Source of the DNA: an uncultured Acidobacteriia bacterium
GTDB lineage: Bacteria > Acidobacteriota > Terriglobia > Bryobacterales > Bryobacteraceae
Assembly: GCA_903851195.1 (NCBI GenBank)
Contig: CAINNJ010000022.1
Span: 1 to 64,000, forward strand
DNA: 64,000 nt
Reading direction: 5' to 3'
The number at the start of each line of letters is the position of its first letter. Position 1 is the stretch's first letter. The translations under genes were made by a program, and so were the position numbers. The notes below the pieces were generated by a model that was not told where the DNA came from, made no database searches, and was given only the letters and a program-made list of their open reading frames with translations. Positions 31,262 through 41,528 of the stretch are shown here, piece after piece.

Positions 31262-33412
31262 TTACCGCATTGCCACGACGGCGGCGATTTTGTCGCGCAG
31301 GTCCGCCGCGCGGTAGGGCTTTTTGATCAGACCGGCGAGGCCGCTGCCGAACCGCTCCTGCACCGAAATATCGTCGTGGCCGGTCGAGATCACGATCGGG
31401 ATGTCCGTGCGAATCTCCCGCATCTTATGGAAAGCCTCTTCCCCGCCCATAACCGGCATGGTGAGGTCGAGAAGCACCGCTGAGATCTCATTGCCGTGTT
31501 GCCGGAACGCCTCGACACCGGCGAGTCCGTTATCGGTGGTCAGGACCTTGTAGCCGTATTGCTGCAGGATCGTGCTGGTCAGCCTGCGGATGACGGGATC
31601 GTCTTCCACGACCAGAACCATCCCCGCATGTCCTGGCTTCGTGGCGATTTTGCGCGTCTCTTTGTTCGGGACGAGCGGGGCGGGAACTCCCTCAAAGGTG
31701 ATTCGGAACGTGCTGCCATCGCCCGGCGCGCTTTCCACTTCCATGCGGGCATTCAGTCTCCGCACGATGCCGGAAACCGAGGCCAGGCCGAGGCCGCGAC
31801 CGGTAAATTTCGTGGTAAAAAACGGGTCGAAGATACGGCTTTGGGTTGCCTGGTCCATGCCGCAGCCGGTGTCCCGCACTTCCAGGAAGACGCCGGGCGG
31901 GCCGTTTTCAGCTCCGCCTTGAGACGGGGCCGCTCCCGTCGAGATATACACGGTGCCGCCGTCGGCGGGAATCGACTCCGCCGCGTTGACGACCATGTTC
32001 ATGACGATCTGCTGGACGGCGGCGGAGCTCGCCTCCAGCCAGGGCAGACCGGGTGCGAGGGCCAGTTTCAGTTCCACCGTATTCGGGATGGATTTCCCGA
32101 TCAGCGGGAGAGTTTCCGCGACCAATCCGGACAGATCGAAGCGAGTGCCGGTGACATCCCGGTTGCCCGCGTAATCCAGCATCTGGGAAACCAGCGCGGC
32201 GGCTCGCTGGCTGCCTCGCTCGGCGGTTTCGAGCAGCGGGCGCGAGGGATCTTCCGACGGCATCAGTTCCATCGCCAGGCTCAGATTGCCCAGAATCCCG
32301 GTGAGCAGGTTATTGAAATCGTGCGCGATGCCCCCGGCCAGGATGCCGATACTTTCCAGCTTTTTGGTCTGGAGCAGAGCCTCGGCCCGCTTCTTCTCTT
32401 CGGTGACGTCACGCAGCAGGCGGCCGAATTCGGAAGGCTCACTGCCCAGTCGCGCGGTCACGATCTCGGCGAGGAACCGGGAGCCGTCTTTGCGAACCTG
32501 CCAGGATTCCGCGACTACGGAACCAAGCTGCCGCGCGCTCTCGATATCGCGCTGGCCGGCGCCTTGTTCCACGTCTTCCGGCGTGAGGAAGCGGCGGAAA
32601 CTCCGACCTTTCATTTCCTCTTCCGTGAAGCCGAAAAAGCGTTCGGCGCCGGGGCTCCAGCTGGTGACGAAGCCCCCGTGGTCGACCGTAAAGAGCGCGT
32701 AGTCTTTTGAACCGTCGAGCAGCAACTGGTAGCGCTGACTCGTCTGGCGGAGAACCTTGTCGAGGATGACAGCGTAGCGGCGCAGAAGAAAAGCCTGGCC
32801 GAGAGAGGAGAGCAGTTCCGCGTAGACGCCGAGATTTTTTCTGCTGACCGGCGCCTGATGGCGGGCGGCGGTCCAGACATCCTGCGAAGAGACGGCGCGA
32901 TCCCGGCTGACGCGCCCGAGCGGCAGCGGTTCGGGATAGCGGGTGAAGACCTGTCCGGCGAGGATGGCTCCGATCGCGTGCCGGCCCAGAAACAAGGGAA
33001 TCGCGGTGTGTCCCATGCCCGCGGCGTCCTGGACGCAGATTACCTGGCCGGTGGCGAGCGCATCCGCGAGGGCACAGCAGGCGGGCAGCGTGGACAGGCA
33101 GAAGGGACAGGAAGGACGCAACGCGGCGGGACCTTTGCGGAACAGGTTCCAGACCGGCTGCGTGTTGTGGATCGATCCCAGGACCTTGCCGTTGTGGTCC
33201 ATGAGCGCGACAGCCAGTCTGGTGGTGATGCCGTAGCGGATCAGAATCTCCGCCCAGCGCGCGGGATCGAGCAGTTCAGCCCGGAGCGCTTCCAGTTCAA
33301 AAGACGGGTGCAGTTCGAAATCGGGCTGGTCAGCGTCGGGAACCGGGGCTGAGATTGGCGGGATGAGCCCGCCTTCGCCGGGGTGCTCCGGGGAAGGCGT
33401 TCCGGCGGTCAT
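31262..33412 (-). CDS. PocR-PAS hybrid histidine kinase with receiver
   Basis: 716 residues. PocR-type sensory domain at about 40-190, with Cys clusters (CPFCLSTLPACC) that may bind metal or a redox ligand. PAS at about 220-345 (DYALFTVDHGGFVTSWSPGAERFFGFTEEEM). Then HisKA with His in GGIAHDFNN (about 363), HATPase with VVNAAESIPADG and GLGLASVSGIV, and a receiver with Asp in AVLLDLTMP (about 647). No membrane segment, so it senses in the cytoplasm. Overlaps the KaiC-like gene by ATGA and is co-translated with it. Confidence 0.87.
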   Translation of the reverse strand: MTAGTPSPEHPGEGGLIPPISAPVPDADQPDFELHPSFELEALRAELLDPARWAEILIRYGITTRLAVALMDHNGKVLGSIHNTQPVWNLFRKGPAALRPSCPFCLSTLPACCALADALATGQVICVQDAAGMGHTAIPLFLGRHAIGAILAGQVFTRYPEPLPLGRVSRDRAVSSQDVWTAARHQAPVSRKNLGVYAELLSSLGQAFLLRRYAVILDKVLRQTSQRYQLLLDGSKDYALFTVDHGGFVTSWSPGAERFFGFTEEEMKGRSFRRFLTPEDVEQGAGQRDIESARQLGSVVAESWQVRKDGSRFLAEIVTARLGSEPSEFGRLLRDVTEEKKRAEALLQTKKLESIGILAGGIAHDFNNLLTGILGNLSLAMELMPSEDPSRPLLETAERGSQRAAALVSQMLDYAGNRDVTGTRFDLSGLVAETLPLIGKSIPNTVELKLALAPGLPWLEASSAAVQQIVMNMVVNAAESIPADGGTVYISTGAAPSQGGAENGPPGVFLEVRDTGCGMDQATQSRIFDPFFTTKFTGRGLGLASVSGIVRRLNARMEVESAPGDGSTFRITFEGVPAPLVPNKETRKIATKPGHAGMVLVVEDDPVIRRLTSTILQQYGYKVLTTDNGLAGVEAFRQHGNEISAVLLDLTMPVMGGEEAFHKMREIRTDIPIVISTGHDDISVQERFGSGLAGLIKKPYRAADLRDKIAAVVAMR

Positions 33413-34959
33413 TTCGATTCCTGGGCGGAGCCGCCGGCGGACATTGCGGCGGGATTGCGGAAACGGGTCGGCGCACGGCTGAGGATGCTGGAATAGCTGG
33501 AAAAGGGCAGCTGAGCCGGCAGTTCGACGGGCTGGGCTTTCAGATGGATTCCGCCCTGCCGGATCTCGTACTCGCGGCTGTCGAACTCATGTTTGCTGCC
33601 GCGCGCTTTCACGACGGTGATGCAGCGCCGCAGGGAGTTACTCAGTTCCACCAGGCTGAGCAGAACGATGTTATCCACGATTGAGCTGACCGGAAACTCC
33701 GGCATAAACGAAGAAAGACCCAGAAATTCCGGATTTTCGTAGTTAAAGAACGTGGACATCAGCCGCGATTTACTGAACGCCACCAGCGCGTGGAAGAAAT
33801 CGAGGTAGAGAGAGAGATCGCCGAGCGCGGTGCTGTAGCTGGTCATGCCGTCGATGACCAGCCGCTGGATGTCGTGTTTCTCGACAAGGCGCACGATGTC
33901 GGCAAAATGGCGGTCGACGTCCAGTTCCTGCGGGCTTTCAAAGAGAATATGGACGGAGCCATCGTCGATCTGTTCCTGCAGATTCAGGCCCAGGGTAGCG
34001 GCGTTGCGGGCGATCTGCGCGGGGTGTTCGTCGAGCGAGACCAGCAGGCCCATCTGCCCCTGGCGGAGCGCACCTTCGCGGAGCAACTGGGTTCCCAGAA
34101 TCGTCTTGCCGACGCCGGACACACCAACGACCATGGTGGTGGAACCGGCGAAGATGCCGCCGCCGATCAGCGCGTCGAGCGCGTCCACTCCGATTACGGA
34201 ATGCCTCGCCATGGAGGTCGGTTGCGCGAGATTGCGGCGCAACGGGGCCTGCACACGGCGGAAGACTTCGAGGCCGGAACTGGAATGGATTTGCAGGGTG
34301 TGCTGGCCGGCATCGTAGTCCTGGCCGCGGCTTTTCACGATTTCGATGCTGCGCTGCACGCGCCCGCAGCGCGCCCGAATGGCCAGACGGATCACGGTAT
34401 CGGACAGAAAGGTGGCCGATTCCAGCGTGTTCTGCGCTTCGGGCCGGCTGCCGGTTTCGTGCGAGAGCATGGTCGTCAGGTTTTCACGATTCAGGCCTTC
34501 AATCAGCTGCTGCAGCACCTCGCGATAACCGGACCGAACTTCCTGACCGGGCGGAATAAAAGAGGACTGCATCAGCAGGCCGACGACATCGATGAAGATG
34601 CGGCGGGCCGCTATTTCCGCGGCCGTTTCCAGCAACAGACTGTCCGCCGAGCGGACTTCCTGCTCCAGAACCTCGGGGCTGGTAAAAACGATCTGCAGTT
34701 TTTTTTGTCTCTGCAGCTCGTCCAGATCCCAACCCATGGTGGCCGCGTCGCGAATCAGTTTCTGCGCGCTGGTTTCGAAAACCACGATGATGCCCGGTTC
34801 GCCGAACTCCGTGATTCCGCGATAGATGAACTCCAGGCCGAAAAGGGTCTTACCGGTGCCGGTTTCTCCCTGCACCAGGACAACATTGCCGGCGGGAATG
34901 CCGCCGAGAAGGATGTTGTCCAGCCCGGCAATACCGGTTTTTATCATTTCCGAGTTCAT
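33409..34959 (-). CDS. KaiC-like double-domain RecA-fold ATPase
   Basis: 516 residues with two KaiC/RadA-type domains: Walker A GETGTGKT (about 31-38) and GVSGVGKT (about 277-284). Each domain begins with the KaiC-like entry (TGIAGLDNILLGGIPAGN; VIGVDALDALIGGGIFAGS). The first domain has FETSAQKLIRDAATMGWDLDEL and the second SLDEHPAQIARNAATLGLNL. CII-type phosphorylation sites of clock KaiC cannot be assumed. No kaiA or kaiB is near. Such proteins work as ATP-driven signalling switches with histidine kinases. Confidence 0.83.
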   Translation of the reverse strand: MNSEMIKTGIAGLDNILLGGIPAGNVVLVQGETGTGKTLFGLEFIYRGITEFGEPGIIVVFETSAQKLIRDAATMGWDLDELQRQKKLQIVFTSPEVLEQEVRSADSLLLETAAEIAARRIFIDVVGLLMQSSFIPPGQEVRSGYREVLQQLIEGLNRENLTTMLSHETGSRPEAQNTLESATFLSDTVIRLAIRARCGRVQRSIEIVKSRGQDYDAGQHTLQIHSSSGLEVFRRVQAPLRRNLAQPTSMARHSVIGVDALDALIGGGIFAGSTTMVVGVSGVGKTILGTQLLREGALRQGQMGLLVSLDEHPAQIARNAATLGLNLQEQIDDGSVHILFESPQELDVDRHFADIVRLVEKHDIQRLVIDGMTSYSTALGDLSLYLDFFHALVAFSKSRLMSTFFNYENPEFLGLSSFMPEFPVSSIVDNIVLLSLVELSNSLRRCITVVKARGSKHEFDSREYEIRQGGIHLKAQPVELPAQLPFSSYSSILSRAPTRFRNPAAMSAGGSAQESK

Positions 34960-34963
34960 GACG

Positions 34964-35392
34964 TTAGCCGTCCCTTGAAGCTTTCGATGAGGCCAGATGC
35001 AACCCGCTGTTGCCTCGCTTTTTCCGGCCGGAGGCCGACCGCAGGTGACCGGATATGAGCAGACGCGCGGCGCGATCTTCGGCCACCTTCAGGAGTTCAG
35101 CCAGCGCCTGGAGGCGGGGCGGATCCAGCGAATCAGGGGCGCTGGTCCGGTAGAGGCGCAGGCCCTTCGAATCGTGGGAACGATGGAGGAGTCCCTTCAG
35201 CGTAAGGGCATCGAGAGCCGCGGAAATTTCCGTTTTCCCGTAGCCGAGTAGACGGGCGATTTGCGGCGCGCCGGCGAGACTGGTTCCATGACGATTGACA
35301 AATACAAGCACGTCCCACTCCACCAACCGAACAATGCCGAGAGTCTCCAGATAACTGATCTGCGTTTTGCGCCACTGTTCCTCTGAGCTCAT
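34964..35392 (-). CDS. winged-helix protein of the KaiC/kinase operon
   Basis: 142 residues from the ATG at 35392 (MSSEEQWRKT); an upstream frame of 20 residues is open. The middle, EWDVLVFVNRHGTSLAGAPQIARLLGYGKTEISAALDALTLKGLLHRSHDSKGLRLYR, reads as a MarR/winged-helix DNA-binding domain. The tail has a Lys/Arg-rich segment. It is first in the operon, so it may sense or regulate together with the KaiC-like ATPase and hybrid kinase. Confidence 0.68.
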   Translation of the reverse strand: MSSEEQWRKTQISYLETLGIVRLVEWDVLVFVNRHGTSLAGAPQIARLLGYGKTEISAALDALTLKGLLHRSHDSKGLRLYRTSAPDSLDPPRLQALAELLKVAEDRAARLLISGHLRSASGRKKRGNSGLHLASSKASRDG

Positions 35393-35830
35393 CGTGGTCA
35401 GGGTCAGAGGGTGGGAGCTTGCCGGGCCAGCGACGCAGGGGCTCGCGGGCATGGTTCCGCGGAGGCGATTCTAATCACGAACTTCCGCTTTTGCAGTTCG
35501 GATCCTTTCGTCACGCGGGTAATTCGAGAGATAATTCGGTGCTAACTGATTGTAAGTCACTTCTCACTTCGGGTGGACTACGAGACTAAGTATCCCACCG
35601 GAGAAATCCCGCGTCTGTTCTTTTTCGTACAAAGTCTTGCGGTTCGTGGTTTTCGCGGACAGGCGAAGAGTCTGCGGGTGTGGCGGTTTCCAACCCGCCG
35701 CCATCCGGCCCTGCATCGGGAAAACGGGGCTGCGTTTACAATGAGGAACACACTTCACCGCGCAGACGGAACGGGCCCCCTGTACGCGCTCTCCGACCGA
35801 AGCTTTTCAACTGAACAGGAGACACCAATC
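35393..35830. other. divergent intergenic region between kinase operon and amidase
   Basis: About 438 bp. The open frame that runs in from 35573 has no start and codes for nothing recognisable until the amidase Tat signal. It contains the second copy of the hairpin repeat. Promoters for both directions must be here but I cannot name them. Confidence 0.45.
35681..35721. repeat. double-hairpin dispersed repeat, copy 2
   Basis: Shares GGTTTCCAACCCGCCGCC with copy 1 at 31198, then lacks the GGATG arm and goes on with CCATCCGGCCCTGCATCGGGA. The first hairpin is GGCGG-...-CCGCC; the second is lost. Same orientation as copy 1, also intergenic. Confidence 0.55.
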
Positions 35831-37660
35831 GTGGAAACAACGGGCGACAACCGGCGGCGGTTTCTGGGCTTTTTTGCCGGGGCAGGACTGGGGGGCACGC
35901 TGCTGCCCGGCGTCCTTTGGGCGCAACTGCAACAGGAGGGCGGCCAGAGGATCACGCCGGCCATGCTGACCGAGGCGATGGCGCTTTCCGGACTGACGTT
36001 CGCCGAAGAAGACCAGCGAGCGCTGCTGCAGGCGGCGAATCAGAATCTGACGCGGTATGAAGAGATTCGCAAGACGGCGATTCCGAACGATGTGGCGCCG
36101 CCCTTCTATTTCAGCCCGCTGACGCCTGGCATGAAGGTGAATCGCGCGAAGCTGCCGGTCCGGTTCAGCACGCCGAAGGTGAAGCGCCCGGCGAACCTGG
36201 AAGACGTCGCTTTCTGGCCGATCACGCAGCTTTCGCGCCTGCTGCACACGCGCCAGGTGACGTCGCTCGAACTGACGGAGATGTACCTGGCGCGGCTGCA
36301 TCGTTATAACGAAAAACTGAACTGCGTGGTGACGTTCCTCGACGATCTGGCCATCGCGCAGGCGAAGCAGGCCGACGCGGAACTGAAGTCGGGCAAGCGT
36401 CGCGGGCCGCTGCACGGCATTCCGTGGGGCGCCAAAGACATTATCGCGGTGAAGGGTTACAAGACGACGTGGGGCTCCGGCGCTTATAAAGAGCAGATGC
36501 TCGACGAGGAAGCGAGCGTGGTCGGGATGCTGCGCGAGGCGGGCGCGGTGCTGGTCGCGAAGCTGACGACGGGCGAACTGGCGCAGGGCGACCAGTGGTT
36601 CGGCGGGCAGACGAAGAATCCGTGGAATCTGGCGGAGGGCTCAAGCGGGTCGTCGGCGGGACCGGCGTCGGCAACGGCGGCGGGGCTGGTGGCGTTCGGG
36701 ATCGGCAGCGAGACGAGCGGATCGATTCTGAGTCCTTCGGCGCGGTGCGGGGTGACGGGGCTGCGGCCGACGTTCGGCCGGATCAGCCGCTACGGGGTGA
36801 TGACGCTTTCGTGGACGCAGGACCGGCTGGGCCCGCTGTGCCGGTATGCGGAAGACTGCGCGGTGGTGATGAGCGTGATCGCGAAACCGGATGGGCGGGA
36901 TCTGAGCGTGTCCGAACTGCCGTTCAACTGGAATCCGCGCATGGATATCCGGAAACTTCGGGTGGGGTATCTGAAAGACGCCTTCGACGAAAACACCAAT
37001 CCCGTTACGAAGAAGTTCGACGAAGCGGCTCTGGCGCAGGTGGAGAAGCTGGGCGTGAAGCTGATTCCGGTGAAGGTTCCGGCGGGGGCGGCCGACGCGA
37101 GTGGCTTCAATGTGGAGTCGGGCGCGTTTTTCGATGAGATGATCCGGGCGGGGCGGGATAAACAGATGACGAATCCGCCGCGCGCCAGCGGTTTCCGGAC
37201 CAGCCGTCTGATTCCCGCCGTGGAGTATCTGCAGTCGCAGCGCGCGCGGGCGATGATGATGGCGAAGCTGGCCGAGGCGACGGCGGATGTGGATGTGTAC
37301 CTTGTGCCGGCGAACGCAGGCGGAGGCGGCGGGGGCCGGGGCGGCGCGGGGCGCGGTCCGGCGGCAAATGCCGCTGCTGCAGTTCCGGCGGGGGCGGGCC
37401 GGGGCGGCGGGCGGGGCGGATTCCAGCAGGGCGCGGCGGGACGGCACTTCAGCATGGCGAATACGGCGGGTTATCCGGCCATCAGCGTGCCGAACGGGTT
37501 CCTGGAGTCCGGGTCGCCGGCGGCACTGACGTTCTACGGGCAGCCGTTTCGGGAGACGGAAGTCATCGCGCTGGCGAAGGCCTGGCAGGATGCGACGGGC
37601 TTCCATTCAAAGCATCCGAATCTGGACGGATTGCCGGCGGTGAAGAAACCGAGCGAGTAA
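35831..37660 (+). CDS. Tat-exported amidase-signature family protein
   Basis: 609 residues from the GTG at 35831, with AGGAG about 10 bases before it. A twin-arginine signal (NRRRFLGFFAGAG) begins the protein. The amidase core has the Ser-Ser-Lys triad: Lys in GAKDII (about 202), cis-Ser in GSETSGS and Ser in SSGSSAGPAS (about 270). A Gly/Arg/Ala-rich insert of about 40 residues at 495-536 (GGGGGRGGAGRG and GRGGGRGG) splits the late core. The enzyme would cleave an amide in the periplasm. It ends two bases before the convergent TolC gene. Confidence 0.86.
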   Translation: METTGDNRRRFLGFFAGAGLGGTLLPGVLWAQLQQEGGQRITPAMLTEAMALSGLTFAEEDQRALLQAANQNLTRYEEIRKTAIPNDVAPPFYFSPLTPGMKVNRAKLPVRFSTPKVKRPANLEDVAFWPITQLSRLLHTRQVTSLELTEMYLARLHRYNEKLNCVVTFLDDLAIAQAKQADAELKSGKRRGPLHGIPWGAKDIIAVKGYKTTWGSGAYKEQMLDEEASVVGMLREAGAVLVAKLTTGELAQGDQWFGGQTKNPWNLAEGSSGSSAGPASATAAGLVAFGIGSETSGSILSPSARCGVTGLRPTFGRISRYGVMTLSWTQDRLGPLCRYAEDCAVVMSVIAKPDGRDLSVSELPFNWNPRMDIRKLRVGYLKDAFDENTNPVTKKFDEAALAQVEKLGVKLIPVKVPAGAADASGFNVESGAFFDEMIRAGRDKQMTNPPRASGFRTSRLIPAVEYLQSQRARAMMMAKLAEATADVDVYLVPANAGGGGGGRGGAGRGPAANAAAAVPAGAGRGGGRGGFQQGAAGRHFSMANTAGYPAISVPNGFLESGSPAALTFYGQPFRETEVIALAKAWQDATGFHSKHPNLDGLPAVKKPSE

Positions 37661-37661
37661 G

Positions 37662-38975
37662 TCAGCGCAGCGCGGCCGTTAATTCGCCGGTATGCCGGAG
37701 GACCATGAGCCGCGCTTTCTCCGCCTGGAACTGCGCGTCGTAGAAGGCGATCCACTTCTCGTCTTCGTTGAAGCGCGCTTCTTCCACCTGGCGCAGCGCG
37801 GCGCGGCCTTCGTTCATCTGCGCGAGCACGATCGACAGTTGCTCATGCGCCAGATCCAGTTCCGCTTTCGCGACCTGCCGGGACATCTCCGATTTTTCGA
37901 TGTCCTGATAGCTCTGGTGAACCTCCAGCGCGATGCGGCTGCGCGCGGCCTGAATCTCCGCGCGGATATGCTGCTGGTCCGCCTCGCCCTGCGAGACCTG
38001 CGCTTTGACACCGGGGCCGATCAGCAGCGGAATCGAGACGGACGCGCCGATCTGGCCGTTGTTGTACTGGAAGCGGTTGAAGTAGAGATCGTAATGGCTG
38101 TACTTGGCGAAGAGCGCATACTGCGCGACGAGATCCACGCGGGGCAGGCGCTGTGCCTTGTCGCCCTTGATTTCCAGGGCCTTCGCCTGGTAGGTGGATT
38201 CGAGACGCTTCAGTTCCTTGCTGGAATCCATGGCGGCCTTCACGGCTTCGTCTTCGGATTCGGGGATCTTCGGCGGTTCGGTCTCCGCGGCTTCGGCGGA
38301 AGGCTTTACGATGTCGCCGGGGTTGTAACCGAGGGTCGCGGCGAGATTGCGTTCCGCGGCATCGCGCTCGCTCTGCAGAGCCATCCAGCGCTGGCGGGCG
38401 CGCAGCACGTTCACGTTGGCCTCCTGGCGCGCGACGGGGAGTTCGCGGCCGGCGTCGACACGCGTCTTCACGGCTTCGAGAACTTTGTTGAGGCTCTCCA
38501 CCTGCTTCCGCACGCTGCCGGAGAGCGCTTCGGCCCGCTGCACATCCACGAACAGGTTGGCGATGCGAAACACGATCTCGTCACGGCGCTGACCCGTGGC
38601 AAAACCCGCCCCGCGCGCGTTCTCTTTCGCCTGCGCAACCTCATAGGTGTGGGAGCGGTTGATCAGCGATTCGCTGGTTTTGACCTCGAACACGGAAGGG
38701 GCCGAGCCCTCGATGCTGAGCGGGAACCCGTTGCTCCAGGCAAGGCCGCTGCCGCCGGTCACGCGGGGCCAGAACGGTTCGGCGGCGATTTTGACGGACT
38801 GCAGGGCTTTGAGTTCGTCGAGGCGCGCCATCACCACGTCCGGGTTGCCGGCCAGCGCGCGCGCGATGGCTTCCCGCAGGGTAAGGGTGTGCGTTTCGGC
38901 AGCCGCAACATTGCACAGGGCTCCGGCGAGGGCCGCCCGCAGCCAGGCCGCCCGCAGCCAGTAAAAGTTCCGCAT
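37662..38975 (-). CDS. TolC-family outer-membrane efflux protein
   Basis: 437 residues with a signal peptide (ALAGALCNVAAAE). Two homologous halves each give LTLREAIARALAGNPDV...-type helices, with long coiled-coil stretches (EALSGSVRKQVESLNKVLEAVKTRVDAGRELPVARQEANVNVLRARQR). It acts as the exit duct of a tripartite pump. A 15-bp exact tandem duplication (38931-38960) repeats W-L-R-A-A in the signal peptide. Five bases after the MacB-type permease gene. Confidence 0.87.
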   Translation of the reverse strand: MRNFYWLRAAWLRAALAGALCNVAAAETHTLTLREAIARALAGNPDVVMARLDELKALQSVKIAAEPFWPRVTGGSGLAWSNGFPLSIEGSAPSVFEVKTSESLINRSHTYEVAQAKENARGAGFATGQRRDEIVFRIANLFVDVQRAEALSGSVRKQVESLNKVLEAVKTRVDAGRELPVARQEANVNVLRARQRWMALQSERDAAERNLAATLGYNPGDIVKPSAEAAETEPPKIPESEDEAVKAAMDSSKELKRLESTYQAKALEIKGDKAQRLPRVDLVAQYALFAKYSHYDLYFNRFQYNNGQIGASVSIPLLIGPGVKAQVSQGEADQQHIRAEIQAARSRIALEVHQSYQDIEKSEMSRQVAKAELDLAHEQLSIVLAQMNEGRAALRQVEEARFNEDEKWIAFYDAQFQAEKARLMVLRHTGELTAALR

Positions 38976-38979
38976 AAGT

Positions 38980-40188
<1,209 letters not shown>

Positions 40189-40192
40189 GCAA

Positions 40193-41059
40193 TTACATGC
40201 CGTCGGCTTTCTTCAGAAGACGCAGCGCATCGGGCTTCGACGGGTCGTCGGGGGTCAGATTATTCGAGGCTAAATACTTTTTCAGGAGGTCACGCGCCTG
40301 ATCGACGTTTCTGCCGGATTGTATCCACATCTGGGCACGGGCGTACAGCAGGCGGGGAGCGTTCGGCTCCATGCGCGCTGCGCGTTCGTACAGTTTATCG
40401 CCCTCATCGGCGCGGCCATGTTTGGTGAGAAACTTCGCCAGTTCCAGAACCCGGCTCATCTGATTCGGGGCAAGTTCCAGAGCGCGGCGGAACTGCGCTT
40501 CGGCGGTATCGAAATCCTTCTTCTGTTCGGCGAGCCGGGCTTTGGCGTAGTGACCCTGGGCCGGATCGATCTGGCCGATGAGCGGGATCAGATGATGCGC
40601 TTTATCGAAGCCGCCACCCATGAAGCCGGGCGCCTGAATGTAATAGTCGAAAAGATCGTCGATGGCTTCGCCGTTTTTCGGATCGAGCTGCACGGCTTTT
40701 TCCAGCGCTTCACGGGCTTTATTCGCATACCCAACCGCCGACACCGCAAAGGCCGTTTCGGCGCGCCGCCCGTAAGCCCTGCCGAGCCACGTGAACGTCA
40801 TGGAATTTTCGGGATCGAGCGTGGCGGCTTTTTCGAGAGCCTCCGTGGCTTTCCTGTAATCCGCACTCATCAGGTAGCAGCGTCCCAGTAATTCCAGAGT
40901 ACGCGCGTCCTGCGTCTGGTGGCGAAGGGCGACGATGGCCGCCGGGTAATCGGTGTGGTGGTAGAGATCGAGAGCCTGTTCGTAAGTCTGGGGCTGGATC
41001 GCCAACACCGACGTTGCCATCGCGAAAACTACTGAAAAGAAATGAGCTGCGCGTTTCAA
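40193..41059 (-). CDS. TPR-repeat protein, periplasmic
   Basis: 288 residues with a signal peptide (FFSVVFAMATSVLAIQ). At least five TPR units, the clearest ALDLYHHTDYPAAIVALRHQ, ALEKAATLDPENSMTFTWLGRAYGR and AQFRRALELAPNQMSRVLELAKFLTKHGRADEG. A scaffold, probably for an envelope machine; upstream of the MacB permease and TolC by 4 bp, so perhaps linked to their assembly or substrate handling. Confidence 0.8.
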   Translation of the reverse strand: MKRAAHFFSVVFAMATSVLAIQPQTYEQALDLYHHTDYPAAIVALRHQTQDARTLELLGRCYLMSADYRKATEALEKAATLDPENSMTFTWLGRAYGRRAETAFAVSAVGYANKAREALEKAVQLDPKNGEAIDDLFDYYIQAPGFMGGGFDKAHHLIPLIGQIDPAQGHYAKARLAEQKKDFDTAEAQFRRALELAPNQMSRVLELAKFLTKHGRADEGDKLYERAARMEPNAPRLLYARAQMWIQSGRNVDQARDLLKKYLASNNLTPDDPSKPDALRLLKKADGM

Positions 41060-41127
41060 CGGGTAGAATCCCCTTCCCTACTTCGGATGAACGAAGCGCC
41101 GTTCGGGTTTCAGGAAGGAAGGGACGA

Positions 41128-41517
41128 TTACGAGGCGCGGCGCGAGAACATCCGGAAAACCTCGCCAATGGCGATCCAGATATTCGCCAGACCCACGCCG
41201 CTGACGCCTCCCCGGAAATAACCGTTGTTCCAGAGTTGCCGCCAGTCGGCGGCGAAGGAGGCGGGCGCCCACAGGGAGAGGGAGTTCTCGGTCCAGGCAT
41301 CCGTCCACGGATAAATCAGGAGGAAAAGGCCGAGTTCGAAGCAAAAGATGATGAAGATTACGGAAGACAGGCGCCGGAACCACGTGGGCGCGACCGACAG
41401 AGGGAGTTCGGGAACGGGAGTCGTTTCCGGCGCACCGGCGGAAATTTCGGTACTTTCCGGCACGGTGAGGGGCGCTGCAGGCGCCGCTTCGGGCCGCAGA
41501 GCTGGTTCGTCGCTCAT
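41128..41517 (-). CDS. small membrane protein downstream of rnhB
   Basis: 129 residues from the ATG at 41517. A Pro/Ala/Glu-rich N-terminus (about 1-45), then a hydrophobic segment VIFIIFCFELGLFLLIYPW (about 54-72) and a second, GVSGVGLANIWIAIGEVFRMF (about 103-123). I do not know a family function; it looks like a small protein often found in Acidobacteria near rnhB. It lies 11 bp after rnhB and is probably co-transcribed. Confidence 0.65.
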   Translation of the reverse strand: MSDEPALRPEAAPAAPLTVPESTEISAGAPETTPVPELPLSVAPTWFRRLSSVIFIIFCFELGLFLLIYPWTDAWTENSLSLWAPASFAADWRQLWNNGYFRGGVSGVGLANIWIAIGEVFRMFSRRAS

Positions 41518-41528
41518 GGGGGGATTGG

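Noticed and set aside
35573-35830. Extended N-terminus of the amidase
   Set aside because: The frame is open upstream, but a Shine-Dalgarno and twin-arginine signal directly after the GTG at 35831 show the real start. The extension also runs through a dispersed repeat.
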